A DNA stretch of 64,000 bases from Bacteroidales bacterium (GTDB taxonomy: Bacteria > Bacteroidota > Bacteroidia > Bacteroidales > UBA932), in NCBI GenBank assembly GCA_017519185.1, contig JAFWSX010000023.1:148346-212345 (forward strand). The letters run 5' to 3'. The stretch's first letter is position 1, and the number at the start of each line of letters is the position of its first letter. The translations under genes and the position numbers were made by a program. Of this stretch, positions 42,090 to 50,870 are shown piece after piece. A model generated the notes under the pieces. That model worked only from the letters and a program-made list of their open reading frames with translations. It made no database searches and was not told where the DNA came from.

Positions 42090-43169
42090 ATGGCACATAG
42101 AATCGTTGTCGGAATCACTCAGGGAGACTCCAACGGAGTCGGCTATGAAGTCATCATCAAGGCCCTGTCTGATTCAAGAATGCTGGACATGTGCGTTCCA
42201 GTCCTATATGGTAATTCCAGGACTCTCGGCCTATATCGCAAGATGATACCGGAGACTGACCAGATAAGCACCAATGTCATCAACAGTGCAGCTGACGCCA
42301 GGGGCAAGCGCCTCAACATCATCAACTGCGTATCGGACCAGCTCCCCGTCGAACCCGGCCAGCCCACCGAAGCCGGAGCAAAAGCCGCAATACAGGCTCT
42401 TGACGCCGCTGTCAAGGATCTGAAAGATGGTCTTATCGACGCTCTCGTGACCGCCCCTATAAACAAGCATACCGTAGCTGCGCTCGGGTTCGGATTCCCG
42501 GGACATACTGAATATCTTATGGACAAGTTCGGGTCGACCGAGGGTCTTATGTTCATGTGCACTGACACCTTGAAGATCGGCCTTGTCACCAACCACGAAC
42601 CGCTCGGGAATGTGGTCACTCTCATCGACAAAGACCTCATAGTCCGCAAGCTCAGACTGATGGACGTGTCACTCAAGAGGGACTTTGCGAAAGACAGGCC
42701 CACCATTGCAGTTCTCGGTCTCAATCCCCACGCCGGAGATGCCGGCTATCTCGGTGCGGAAGAGAAAGAAATCGTGATTCCTGCCATTGACCAGGCTAAC
42801 GCAGAGGGCATCCTCGCTTTCGGCCCCTACTCCCCTGACGGCTTCTTCGCCAGCAATATGCAATACAAATTCGACGCAGTGCTGGCAATGTACCACGACC
42901 AGGGACTGATTCCGTTCAAGGTGCTTGCATTCGACAAAGGCGTCAACTTCACGGCAGGCCTCCCTATCGTACGCACATCTCCCGACCACGGCACAGGCTA
43001 CGACATCGCAGGAAAGAATCTGGCCAACCCGGCTTCTCTTACCGCCGCCATCTATATGGCAATCGACATATGCCGAAACCGTATGGAATATGACGAGCTC
43101 AGCTCAAATCCTCTGGAGATAAAGCATTTCGAAGGTCCGAAGAGAGAGAAGACCATTCTTCCCGAGTAA
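42090..43169 (+). CDS. pdxA: 4-hydroxythreonine-4-phosphate dehydrogenase
   Basis: Oxidises 4-phosphohydroxy-L-threonine in DXP-dependent PLP synthesis. 359 aa from the ATG at 42090; an upstream in-frame start would run back into recG. Motifs: VGITQGDSNGVGYEV, TAPINKH, GFPGHTEYL (metal His), NPHAGDAGYLG, MYHDQGLIPFK (metal His) and RTSPDHGTGYDIAG (metal His). The rnhA ATG overlaps its stop codon by one base. Confidence 0.96.
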   Translation: MAHRIVVGITQGDSNGVGYEVIIKALSDSRMLDMCVPVLYGNSRTLGLYRKMIPETDQISTNVINSAADARGKRLNIINCVSDQLPVEPGQPTEAGAKAAIQALDAAVKDLKDGLIDALVTAPINKHTVAALGFGFPGHTEYLMDKFGSTEGLMFMCTDTLKIGLVTNHEPLGNVVTLIDKDLIVRKLRLMDVSLKRDFAKDRPTIAVLGLNPHAGDAGYLGAEEKEIVIPAIDQANAEGILAFGPYSPDGFFASNMQYKFDAVLAMYHDQGLIPFKVLAFDKGVNFTAGLPIVRTSPDHGTGYDIAGKNLANPASLTAAIYMAIDICRNRMEYDELSSNPLEIKHFEGPKREKTILPE

Positions 43170-43615
43170 TGTCCCGCGGTACTATCCAGATTTTCACTGA
43201 CGGTGCCTGCAGCGGCAATCCCGGCCCAGGAGGGTACGGAGTAATCCTACGTTACGGTGACACCGAGAAGACTCTTTCCCAAGGCTTCAAGTCTACCACC
43301 AACAACCGAATGGAACTGCTCGCAGTCATAGTCGGTCTCGAGGCCATAAAATGGAAGAATGCCGATATCGAAATATACAGTGATTCCACCTATGTCGTCA
43401 ATGCCGTCACCAAAGGCTGGCTGGAGAGGTGGGTCCTGACGGGATTCAAGGGAAAGGCAAATGTCGACCTGTGGCAGCGCTATCTAGAATGTGCCCAAGG
43501 TCACAATCTGCGGTATATCTGGGTAAAAGGCCACGCTGGTCACCCCGAAAACGAACGCTGCGACCGCATGGCAGTCGCAGCGTACAAATCGGACAACCTG
43601 CTGGAGGATGCCTGA
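43169..43615 (+). CDS. rnhA: Ribonuclease HI
   Basis: 148 aa, the classic short form without an N-terminal hybrid-binding domain. The four acidic catalytic residues are seen in order: FTDGACSGNPG (Asp11), NNRMELLAVI, EIYSDSTYVV and ENERCDRMA, with KGHAGHP before the last. It removes RNA from RNA-DNA hybrids. It overlaps pdxA by one base (TAATG) and ends 6 bases before the convergent DUF6807 gene. Confidence 0.97.
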   Translation: MSRGTIQIFTDGACSGNPGPGGYGVILRYGDTEKTLSQGFKSTTNNRMELLAVIVGLEAIKWKNADIEIYSDSTYVVNAVTKGWLERWVLTGFKGKANVDLWQRYLECAQGHNLRYIWVKGHAGHPENERCDRMAVAAYKSDNLLEDA

Positions 43616-43621
43616 AAACAG

Positions 43622-44557
43622 CTATTCAGCTTTATATTTTTCGTACAGTTTGCTGATGCCGGCCTCGTCGGCAGTGCCGCCGTGCACGATGACGCGGTAG
43701 CGGAGTTTCACTTTCTCGCCTTTGCTCATAGAGGTTGCCTTGCTGTCCTCAGGCCAGTACATAGGAGTCGGCGACATAAACCCGTAATCTCTGGTGAACC
43801 AGGGTGACGGAAACCACTTGTTGGTGGGATGCTGCATTATTGCGATGCCTTCAAATCCAGTGGCCTGCCTGTTGCCGTAGAAATCCATCCACGCCGCACG
43901 CTGGCCAAAGGTAGCCTTCTCTCCGCTCTGGCCTTCGCTGTTGACCATCACACCGCCCTGCTTGACAGAAAGGTCTTCAGCCATACGAACGCTGAACAGC
44001 GAGTGGTTTGTCACAGGTATGACGACATCCATAAGCATCTCCATTTCGATATCGAAGTCTATCTGGAAAATGCCGGGAGCAGGTGCGGTAATCGTGATCA
44101 GCCTCTTGTCCTTTATGGGAGATTCTGCGTCAGGACGTTTCCAGATGCACTCGTCCTCGATGACGGCCCTGTCACCTCCTGTTTCAAGCACCCTGGCTCC
44201 TATCGAGATGATGCGGCCCCTCTCAAGGCCTTCCTGCCAGTAGTTGCCGCCGTTCACGCGGTCACAGCCGAAAAAGAGAGAAGAATGGTGAGGATAGATG
44301 CCGTTGCGCATCGAGGTGACGCTGGCGCCCGAAACGGGGCTGTTCACCGGGAAGAAGAACGGATACTTCTCATCATCTTCGAAACGGTAGCTGGTGAAGA
44401 AAAGATTGCCTATGGTGACATCTATACGGTTGCCGATCTTTACTGCATTGACAGTCTGACGCTCAGCAGGCCTGGCGCCCTGCACGGGAGGCTGGGCGGA
44501 TGCGCTGAATGCAACCAGAATCGCTATTGCGAATGACAAAGTCCTGAGTTGTTTCAT
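43622..44557 (-). CDS. DUF6807 / 'PmoA-like' secreted protein
   Basis: 311 aa from the ATG at 44557, which gives a clean Sec signal peptide (about 20 residues ending FSASAQ). The body shows the DUF6807 pattern: RNGIYPHHSSLFFGCDRVNGGNYW, LITITAPAPGIFQIDFDIEM, and the C-terminal PWFTRDYGFMSPTP. The databases' 'methane oxygenase PmoA' label comes from a name only; such proteins in Bacteroidota and Planctomycetes usually sit near Gfo/Idh/MocA and DUF1080 genes, suggesting carbohydrate work. Here it is 2 bases downstream of yicC. Confidence 0.8.
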   Translation of the reverse strand: MKQLRTLSFAIAILVAFSASAQPPVQGARPAERQTVNAVKIGNRIDVTIGNLFFTSYRFEDDEKYPFFFPVNSPVSGASVTSMRNGIYPHHSSLFFGCDRVNGGNYWQEGLERGRIISIGARVLETGGDRAVIEDECIWKRPDAESPIKDKRLITITAPAPGIFQIDFDIEMEMLMDVVIPVTNHSLFSVRMAEDLSVKQGGVMVNSEGQSGEKATFGQRAAWMDFYGNRQATGFEGIAIMQHPTNKWFPSPWFTRDYGFMSPTPMYWPEDSKATSMSKGEKVKLRYRVIVHGGTADEAGISKLYEKYKAE

Positions 44558-44559
44558 AA

Positions 44560-45438
44560 CTATAGTATATTCATTGATTGTTCCTTGATCTTCTCGAGCT
44601 CGTCCTTCATCCTGACGACACACTTCTGGATGCCGGCGTGGTTGGCCTTGCTGCCGAGAGTGTTGATCTCGCGTCCCATTTCCTGGGCTATGAATCCGAG
44701 TTTCTTGCCGGGGAATTCCTCGCTGCCGATGGTTTCGCGGAAATATCGGCAGTGCTGTGCGAGGCGCACTTTCTCCTCATTGATGTCAAGCTTCTCTATG
44801 TAGAAGATGATTTCCTGCTCCAGACGGTTCATATCGGCATTGACCTGCAGTTCCTTCATCCGATTCTCAAGACGGGCACGGACCGCAGCCGTACGTTCTG
44901 GTTCAAACTGGGCTATCTGCGGTATAAATGACTCTATCGCCTCAACCTTGGCAAGGACATCTGCCTGCAGGGACACTCCTTCTCTCGAGCGGAAATCCTT
45001 GAGGGCGGCGACTGCTTCCTTAATGGCGCCGAAAAGAATCTCCCACTGGTCCTCGTCTATCTCCGGCTTGCCGCTGCCCACAACGTCGGGCATATGCAGC
45101 AGTGAAATGAAAAGCTCTGAGTCCGGCACATATTGCGGGTCGGCCAGCATTACGGCCTCCTTGACCTGGCCGTAATACTCTGCCAGGACTTCCTGGTTGA
45201 CCTTATGGGCCGAAGCAGACTGGTCCTTGCTGTCGAGGCTGATGAACAGGTCTATGCTGCCCCTGCTAAGCTCGGCTGCCAGATACTGCCGGAGCATCAT
45301 CTCCTTGTCACGGGGTATCAGGGAGGTCTTGAGGTTTATGTCTGCATTCTTTCCGTTGAGAGAACGGATTTCAACTATATATTTTGAACCGGAGATAACG
45401 CATTCGGCCTTACCGTAGCCGGTCATTGATTTTACCAT
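44560..45438 (-). CDS. yicC: YicC family endoribonuclease-like protein
   Basis: 292 aa from the ATG at 45438, giving the standard start VKSMTGYGKAE and SLNGKNADINLKTS. The C-terminal DUF1732 half has LDINEEKVRLAQHCRYFRE, GKKLGFIAQEMGREINTLGSKA and ends with an acidic helix. YicC proteins have been linked to RNA decay and stress survival. The open frame continues far upstream of this start into glnS sequence, which is not credible. It is divergent from glnS and transcribed with the DUF6807 gene. Confidence 0.93.
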   Translation of the reverse strand: MVKSMTGYGKAECVISGSKYIVEIRSLNGKNADINLKTSLIPRDKEMMLRQYLAAELSRGSIDLFISLDSKDQSASAHKVNQEVLAEYYGQVKEAVMLADPQYVPDSELFISLLHMPDVVGSGKPEIDEDQWEILFGAIKEAVAALKDFRSREGVSLQADVLAKVEAIESFIPQIAQFEPERTAAVRARLENRMKELQVNADMNRLEQEIIFYIEKLDINEEKVRLAQHCRYFRETIGSEEFPGKKLGFIAQEMGREINTLGSKANHAGIQKCVVRMKDELEKIKEQSMNIL

Positions 45439-45459
45439 CAGAAAATGAATTTGTATTGC

Positions 45460-45467
45460 CAAGGATA
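45460..45467 (-). promoter_or_regulatory. Possible -7 box of yicC (TATCCTTG)
   Basis: One mismatch to the consensus, 21 nt before the yicC ATG on the minus strand. Confidence 0.4.
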
Positions 45468-45485
45468 AAAGTAGCGCATTTTTGC

Positions 45486-45493
45486 TATTTTTG
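45486..45493 (+). promoter_or_regulatory. -7 box of glnS (TATTTTTG)
   Basis: Consensus box 26 nt before the glnS ATG; no -33 TTTG at standard spacing. Confidence 0.55.
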
Positions 45494-45519
45494 CAAAATA
45501 CAACATAGAAGACAAGACA

Positions 45520-47184
45520 ATGGCAGAAATCGAAAACGGTGCAGAAACCGGCAAAAATCTGAACTTTCTGGAAGAAATCATAGAGAAGGACCTTGCCGAA
45601 GGCAAATATCAGGCTATCAAGACACGATTCCCTCCGGAGCCCAACGGGTATCTGCACATCGGCCATGCAAAGAGCATCTGCCTCAACTTCGGGCTTGCGA
45701 AGAAGTACGGCGGCACCACCAACCTGCGTTTCGACGATACCAACCCCGTCAAGGAAGACACCGAATATGTAGAGTCCATAAAGGAAGACATCCACTGGCT
45801 CGGATTCGACTGGGCCAACGAATTCTACGCATCCGACTACTTCGACCAGCTATATGAGTGGGCGGAAGAGCTCATCAAGAAAGGTCTTGCCTATGTTGAC
45901 GACCAGACTCAGGAAGAGATCAGGCTCGGCCGCGGCACGGTGAACCAGCCGGGAGTGGAAAGCCCCTACCGCAACCGCAGCGTAGAGGAGAACCTCAAGC
46001 TCTTCCGCGAAATGAAAGCCGGCATCTATCCCGACGGCAGCAAGGTGCTCCGCGCCAAGATCGACATGGCTCACCCCAATATGCTGTTCAGGGACCCCCT
46101 GATGTACCGCATCATCCACGCAGACCATCACCGCACAGGCAACAAGTGGTGCATCTACCCGATGTATGACTATGCCCACGGCCAGTGCGACTCAATAGAG
46201 AACATCACCCATTCGATATGCACGCTCGAATTTGACGTGCACAGGCCTCTCTACGACTGGTTCATCGAGCATCTCGGCATATTCCCTTCACACCAGTATG
46301 AATTTGCCCGCCTCAACCTCACATATACCGTGATGAGCAAGCGCAAGCTGCTCGAACTGGTCCGCAACAATTATGTCGATGGATGGGACGATCCGCGAAT
46401 GCCTACGATCTGCGGTATCCGCCGTCGCGGCTACACTCCCGAGTCGATCCGTATGTTCGCAGAGAAAGTCGGCGTGGCCAAGAGAGACAACGTCATCGAC
46501 CTCTCACTGCTGGAGTGGTGCCTTCGCCAGGACCTGAACGCCCGTTCGAACCGTTATATGGCAGTCCTGAATCCCGTGAAACTCATCATCGACAACTATC
46601 CTGCCGACACCGTAGAATATTTCGACGCTCCTCTGAACCCTGCTGACCCTGACGGTCCCAAGCGCAAGGTTCCTTTCGGTCGCGAGGTGTACATCGAGCG
46701 CGAGGACTTTATGGAAGATGCACCGAAGAAATATTTCCGCCTGAAACCGGACGGAGAAGTGCGCCTTAAATATGCCTACATCGTCAAGTTCGCATCGTTG
46801 GTAAAGGATGCCGACGGCAACATCACAGAGCTGCACTGCACCTACGACCCGACTTCAAAACCCGGAGCGGGAGAATGGCGTTCTGTAAAGGGCACCATCC
46901 ACTGGGCAAACTGCAATGTGTGCGAGAAGATCGAGTGCCGCATCTACGACCGTCTGTTCACCGAAGAGCTTATGGGTTCAATTCCGGAAGGAGTCGACTA
47001 CAAGACCTACCTCAACCCCGATTCAATGGTGATAAAGACCGCATACGCTGAACCCGACCTGCTGAAAGACAACAGCGGCATCGCAGTTCAGTTCGAAAGG
47101 ACTGGTTACTTCTACAAAGATCCCAAGAACGGAGCCTACAACAAGGCCACCGGCCTCAAGGACTCGTTCAAGGTCAATCAATAA
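45520..47184 (+). CDS. glnS: Glutaminyl-tRNA synthetase
   Basis: 554 aa class I synthetase. HIGH signature at 46-49 in GYLHIGHAKSICLNF; FDDTNPVKED identifies the Glu/Gln branch; the KMSKS-like loop is VMSKRKLLELV. The C-terminal beta-barrel anticodon domain is complete (VKGTIHWANCN, YDRLFTEELMG). Presence of GlnRS means tRNA-Gln is charged directly. The last 7 bases overlap the convergent deoC. Confidence 0.98.
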   Translation: MAEIENGAETGKNLNFLEEIIEKDLAEGKYQAIKTRFPPEPNGYLHIGHAKSICLNFGLAKKYGGTTNLRFDDTNPVKEDTEYVESIKEDIHWLGFDWANEFYASDYFDQLYEWAEELIKKGLAYVDDQTQEEIRLGRGTVNQPGVESPYRNRSVEENLKLFREMKAGIYPDGSKVLRAKIDMAHPNMLFRDPLMYRIIHADHHRTGNKWCIYPMYDYAHGQCDSIENITHSICTLEFDVHRPLYDWFIEHLGIFPSHQYEFARLNLTYTVMSKRKLLELVRNNYVDGWDDPRMPTICGIRRRGYTPESIRMFAEKVGVAKRDNVIDLSLLEWCLRQDLNARSNRYMAVLNPVKLIIDNYPADTVEYFDAPLNPADPDGPKRKVPFGREVYIEREDFMEDAPKKYFRLKPDGEVRLKYAYIVKFASLVKDADGNITELHCTYDPTSKPGAGEWRSVKGTIHWANCNVCEKIECRIYDRLFTEELMGSIPEGVDYKTYLNPDSMVIKTAYAEPDLLKDNSGIAVQFERTGYFYKDPKNGAYNKATGLKDSFKVNQ

Positions 47185-48053
47185 TACTTGATTTCTTCTC
47201 CTTCGAGAGCGCTGAGCAGGTTGTTTGCCATTCGGCTGGCTCCGAAGCGGAAATACTCCTTGCTGAGCCACTGCTCTCCGAGGACCGTGTCGACTATGCC
47301 GTAATAAAGGGCAGCGTCTTCAGGAGTGGAGATGCCTCCTGCGGGCTTGAAGCCCACCTTGCGGGCAGTTGCAGTCACATATTTCGAAATGCACTCGCAC
47401 ATTATATATGCTGCCTCGGGAGTGGCGGAAATTGATGTTTTTCCTGTGGAAGTCTTGATGAAATCGGCGCCTGCCTCCATAGCAAGGAAGGAAGCCTGGG
47501 CTATGTTTTCATAACTTCCGAGAGATCCTGTTTCAAGAATCACCTTCAACGTGACTTTACGCTTAACGGCGGAACCGATTGCTTTCTTTATCTCGGAGAT
47601 CTCCTTGAAAGTATCGTCAAACCGGCCATCAAGGAATGAATTGAGGGCAAGAACTATATCAACCTCGTCGGCACCGTCGCCAACTGCCTTGACACATTCG
47701 AAAACCTTCACGTCAAGATAGCTCTGGGATGCGGGGAAGCACCCTCCCACCACGGTCACATGAACGTCCGGATTGTCTCTGGTTATCGCCACTGTCTTGG
47801 CGAAATTGGGATACACGCATATTGATGCCGGCAGGGGATAATCAGGATAGAGTCCATTGAAACGGTTGACTTTCTGCGTCATCGCAGCAATCTTGGTAGG
47901 AGTGTCCGACACTGTGAGAGAAGTCAGGTCTATCATCCCGAGTGCCTTGGCATAGACTTCCCTGTTCTGCCATTTTTCCAGGCCGGCCCTTACTTCGGAC
48001 ACCTTTTCGTCTATGTTCGTTGGGACATATCCGTATTTCTCAAGATAGTTCAT
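47178..48053 (-). CDS. deoC: Deoxyribose-phosphate aldolase
   Basis: 291 aa class I aldolase, longer than the E. coli form. The Schiff-base lysine region is DFIKTSTGKTS, with VTLKVILETGSL before it and VGFKPAGGIST after it. It splits 2-deoxyribose-5-phosphate into glyceraldehyde-3-phosphate and acetaldehyde during nucleoside salvage. It lies 28 bases downstream of the DUF4296 lipoprotein on the same strand and converges on glnS. Confidence 0.96.
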   Translation of the reverse strand: MNYLEKYGYVPTNIDEKVSEVRAGLEKWQNREVYAKALGMIDLTSLTVSDTPTKIAAMTQKVNRFNGLYPDYPLPASICVYPNFAKTVAITRDNPDVHVTVVGGCFPASQSYLDVKVFECVKAVGDGADEVDIVLALNSFLDGRFDDTFKEISEIKKAIGSAVKRKVTLKVILETGSLGSYENIAQASFLAMEAGADFIKTSTGKTSISATPEAAYIMCECISKYVTATARKVGFKPAGGISTPEDAALYYGIVDTVLGEQWLSKEYFRFGASRMANNLLSALEGEEIKYY

Positions 48054-48081
48054 GGTTTAGGTTTTATAGTTTTACAATATT

Positions 48082-48522
48082 CTATTCAAGTTCCTGCTCA
48101 GGCTCCGGCTGCGCGTTCCTGCGGGCCCTGCGGCCACGTATCCTCCCGGCTTTCTCGACAGGATCGTCATCCTCCTCGACAAACGATCCTATCGGATTAA
48201 GTTCAAAACTGCCCGCCTCCGACTCGAAGCGTTTATGCGCAGCGTCAAACACTTCCTTGAACTTCACGGGATTGTTGAGATAATAGTCCAGGGATTTGCT
48301 GAAATCTTCCTGCGTGTAGCCATATTCGGCCAGCAGCGCACCGTAGACAGAAGTAGTATCCGCTATCGGCCTGTACTTGCGGACCTGCGAGATCTGGGCG
48401 TCGAGCACATACATGTCGTGGATGATATTCGACATCTTTCTGGCCGGGATAATGCCCTTCCGGGCGCATCCTGTCAGAATAAGCACGACGGCTATCAATA
48501 CGACCTGACATCTTCTAATCAT
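48082..48522 (-). CDS. DUF4296 lipoprotein
   Basis: 146 aa from the ATG at 48522, which gives a lipoprotein signal (LILTGC, Cys19). The DUF4296 core follows: IIPARKMSNIIHDMYVLDAQI, then a Tyr-rich YGYTQEDFSKSLDYYLNNP region. The C terminus is acidic and Arg-rich. The family is confined to Bacteroidota and is of unknown function, probably periplasmic-facing. A TACATTTG box ends 4 nt before the ATG, implying a leaderless mRNA. The longer frame upstream of this Met would start before that promoter. Confidence 0.88.
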   Translation of the reverse strand: MIRRCQVVLIAVVLILTGCARKGIIPARKMSNIIHDMYVLDAQISQVRKYRPIADTTSVYGALLAEYGYTQEDFSKSLDYYLNNPVKFKEVFDAAHKRFESEAGSFELNPIGSFVEEDDDPVEKAGRIRGRRARRNAQPEPEQELE

Positions 48523-48526
48523 ATTA

Positions 48527-48534
48527 CAAATGTA
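48527..48534 (-). promoter_or_regulatory. -7 box of the DUF4296 gene (TACATTTG)
   Basis: Minus-strand consensus box ending 4 nt before the ATG at 48522. Confidence 0.65.
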
Positions 48535-48558
48535 ACAAAAAAAATAGAGTACAATTTG

Positions 48559-48566
48559 TATCTTTG
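48559..48566 (+). promoter_or_regulatory. -7 box of purD (TATCTTTG)
   Basis: Consensus box 24 nt before the purD ATG at 48591; facing the DUF4296 box 24 bp away. Confidence 0.65.
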
Positions 48567-48590
48567 TGCGATAAGCAAACACTTGTTTTT

Positions 48591-49877
48591 ATGAATATAC
48601 TGGTCATCGGAGGAGGCGGCAGAGAGCACGCCATAGCTTGGAAAATCGACAAAAGCCGCATTGAGCACAACATTTTCTGTCTCCCGGGCAATCCCGGCAC
48701 GGCAGCCTTCGCAACCAACATCCCCGGAAAGGTCACTGACTTCAGCCTTATCAAAGACACTGTCGTTTCCAAGGGGATAGACCTGGTTGTCGTCGGTCCG
48801 GAAGTTCCGCTTGTCGAAGGCGTCACTGACTACCTCGCTGCCGAGGTTCCCTCAGTCAAGGTCATCGGCCCTTCTAAGCAGGGCGCGATGCTTGAAGGCA
48901 GCAAGGATTTCGCCAAGGACTTTATGACCAGGCACGGAATACCCACCGCAAGATATGCCACCTTCACCGGTGCGGAATATGACAAGGCCTGCTCTTTCCT
49001 GGAAGGAATGCAGCCTCCCTATGTGCTCAAGGCCGACGGTCTTGCAGCCGGCAAGGGCGTCCTCATCGTAGAAGACCTGCAGGAGGCAGAATCCCTGCTC
49101 AAGGACATCTTTGACGGAAAATTCGGTGCTGCCGGCGCAAAGGTCGTCATCGAGCAGTTCCTGGAAGGCATAGAGATGTCGGCATTCGTCCTTACCGACG
49201 GAAAAGACTACCTGCTCCTTCCCGAAGCGAAGGACTACAAGCGCATCGGCGACGGAGACACCGGCCTCAACACGGGCGGAATGGGGTCTGTAAGTCCCGT
49301 CTGCTTCGCTGACGAAGCTTTTATGGAAAAGGTCCGCACGCGCATCATAGAGCCTACCATCGCGGGCATAGCTGAGGACCGCCTGGACTATAAAGGTTTC
49401 ATCTTCTTCGGCCTGATGAACTGCTCAGGGGACCCTTATGTCATAGAATACAATGTCCGTATGGGCGACCCGGAAACAGAATCGGTGATGACAAGGATTT
49501 CCAGCGACCTGCTGGAACATCTGATTGCGTGTGCGAACGGCACCCTGGCCGATGAAGAGCTTGAGATTTCCGACAATGCAGCAGTCACCGTGATAATGGC
49601 ATCCGGCGGTTACCCTGAAGCTTACCAGTCAAACTATCCGATATCCCTGATGAGCGAGCCCGGCGCACTGGTCTTCCATTGCGGCACAGCCTTCGGCGAG
49701 CATAGCGTAGTAACTGCAGGAGGAAGGGTCCTTGCCGTCACTGCTACGGCATCCGATATCCAGAAAGCACGTGAAGACGTGTATGACGCTGTCGGCAACA
49801 TCTACTTTGAAGACTGCTATTACAGGAATGACATAGCAAGCGACTTGCTCTCACTCGCCGGCGTGGAAGAAGACTGA
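48591..49877 (+). CDS. purD: Phosphoribosylamine-glycine ligase
   Basis: Second step of purine synthesis (GAR synthetase). 428 aa from the ATG at 48591, giving the standard start MNILVIGGGGREHAIAW. ATP-grasp motifs: PPYVLKADGLAAGKGVLI, VVIEQFLEGIEMS, TGLNTGGMGSVSPV and YVIEYNVRMGDPE. It overlaps the next gene by one base (TGATG). Confidence 0.97.
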   Translation: MNILVIGGGGREHAIAWKIDKSRIEHNIFCLPGNPGTAAFATNIPGKVTDFSLIKDTVVSKGIDLVVVGPEVPLVEGVTDYLAAEVPSVKVIGPSKQGAMLEGSKDFAKDFMTRHGIPTARYATFTGAEYDKACSFLEGMQPPYVLKADGLAAGKGVLIVEDLQEAESLLKDIFDGKFGAAGAKVVIEQFLEGIEMSAFVLTDGKDYLLLPEAKDYKRIGDGDTGLNTGGMGSVSPVCFADEAFMEKVRTRIIEPTIAGIAEDRLDYKGFIFFGLMNCSGDPYVIEYNVRMGDPETESVMTRISSDLLEHLIACANGTLADEELEISDNAAVTVIMASGGYPEAYQSNYPISLMSEPGALVFHCGTAFGEHSVVTAGGRVLAVTATASDIQKAREDVYDAVGNIYFEDCYYRNDIASDLLSLAGVEED

Positions 49878-50863
49878 TGGGCGCACGCTACGACATAAGC
49901 AGATTCACAATTCCCCTGACCGTAACGGCACTCATCCTGCTGTCAAGCCTGTTTTTCGTACCATTCGCGGCACCAGACGCCCTGAGGTATTCCCTGGCAG
50001 GACAGTATCTCAGGATCGGTTTATTCTACGAAGGCCAGTGGCTGCCGAGGATAATATCCATTCTGCTCCTCGCAGTATGTCCCGTGATGTTCTACGCGAC
50101 TGACCGGAGCCACCCCTTGAATATCGGCTCCATTATGCCGCTCATCTACTCGATGCTGATACTGTCCTGCAGGGATGCCCTGTGCCTGAGTCCCATACAT
50201 CTGGCTGCATTTTTCCTGACCTGGGCGCTCTTCTTCAGTTTCAGGGCCTCTCTCGAGCCATATAACATAGACAATCCTTTCGTCTCGATGCTGATGCTCT
50301 CCACGGCATCCTTGTTTTTCGCGCCTCTGATATGGATGGCTCCTGTGATGGCAGCTCTCGACAACAACAATTCCACACAAAAGCTGAAGACCATCGTAGG
50401 TTCCATCTGCGGACTTCTGCTGCCGATGATCTTTATCACAGGCATAACTGCCATCGTGTCAGGATACAAGGTCATTACAGAGCCGTTGATGAAATATCTG
50501 GAGATGGTCATTGACCTCGATGCCGGGCTTCCCCAGATGCAGGTGGCGACAATAATGAAAGTTCTTATTATGGTCATATCTGCTGTCTGGGCCGCAGTAT
50601 TGTTCATCAAGACTTTCAGCACTCTTGACATCGCTGCCGAGAGATGTCATATGCGCTGTATGATTTACTCCGTCTGGCTGGCCCTGACGGCGCTGATGTT
50701 CGGCAACTCGCTCGGATCGTTGCCGTGGATGCTGGCGCTTATGCCTCTTTCATTTTTTCTGTACTCTTTCTTCAACAGACAGGCACAGCAGCGCAACGGC
50801 ACATTCCTGCTCGCAATGCTGCTGCTGTTTACTCTTGCCGAAAGGATTGTAGTACTTCTTTGA
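49877..50863 (+). CDS. Polytopic membrane protein, DUF6427-like
   Basis: 328 aa with about nine to ten hydrophobic segments spread over the whole length and short charged loops (DNNNSTQKLKT, FNRQAQQRNG). No catalytic motif is apparent. Membrane proteins of this size and layout (DUF6427) commonly follow purD in Bacteroidota; the assignment is tentative. Its start overlaps the purD stop by one base, so expression is coupled. It ends 7 bases before the convergent fabG. Confidence 0.7.
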   Translation: MGARYDISRFTIPLTVTALILLSSLFFVPFAAPDALRYSLAGQYLRIGLFYEGQWLPRIISILLLAVCPVMFYATDRSHPLNIGSIMPLIYSMLILSCRDALCLSPIHLAAFFLTWALFFSFRASLEPYNIDNPFVSMLMLSTASLFFAPLIWMAPVMAALDNNNSTQKLKTIVGSICGLLLPMIFITGITAIVSGYKVITEPLMKYLEMVIDLDAGLPQMQVATIMKVLIMVISAVWAAVLFIKTFSTLDIAAERCHMRCMIYSVWLALTALMFGNSLGSLPWMLALMPLSFFLYSFFNRQAQQRNGTFLLAMLLLFTLAERIVVLL

Positions 50864-50870
50864 GACAAGG

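Noticed and set aside
43622..44557. Methane/ammonia monooxygenase subunit
   Set aside because: The soluble secreted DUF6807 pattern has no membrane helices or copper ligands of particulate monooxygenases.
45439..45795. Upstream extension of yicC through the glnS start region
   Set aside because: MVKSMTGYG at 45438 is the family start; the extension is antisense to glnS.
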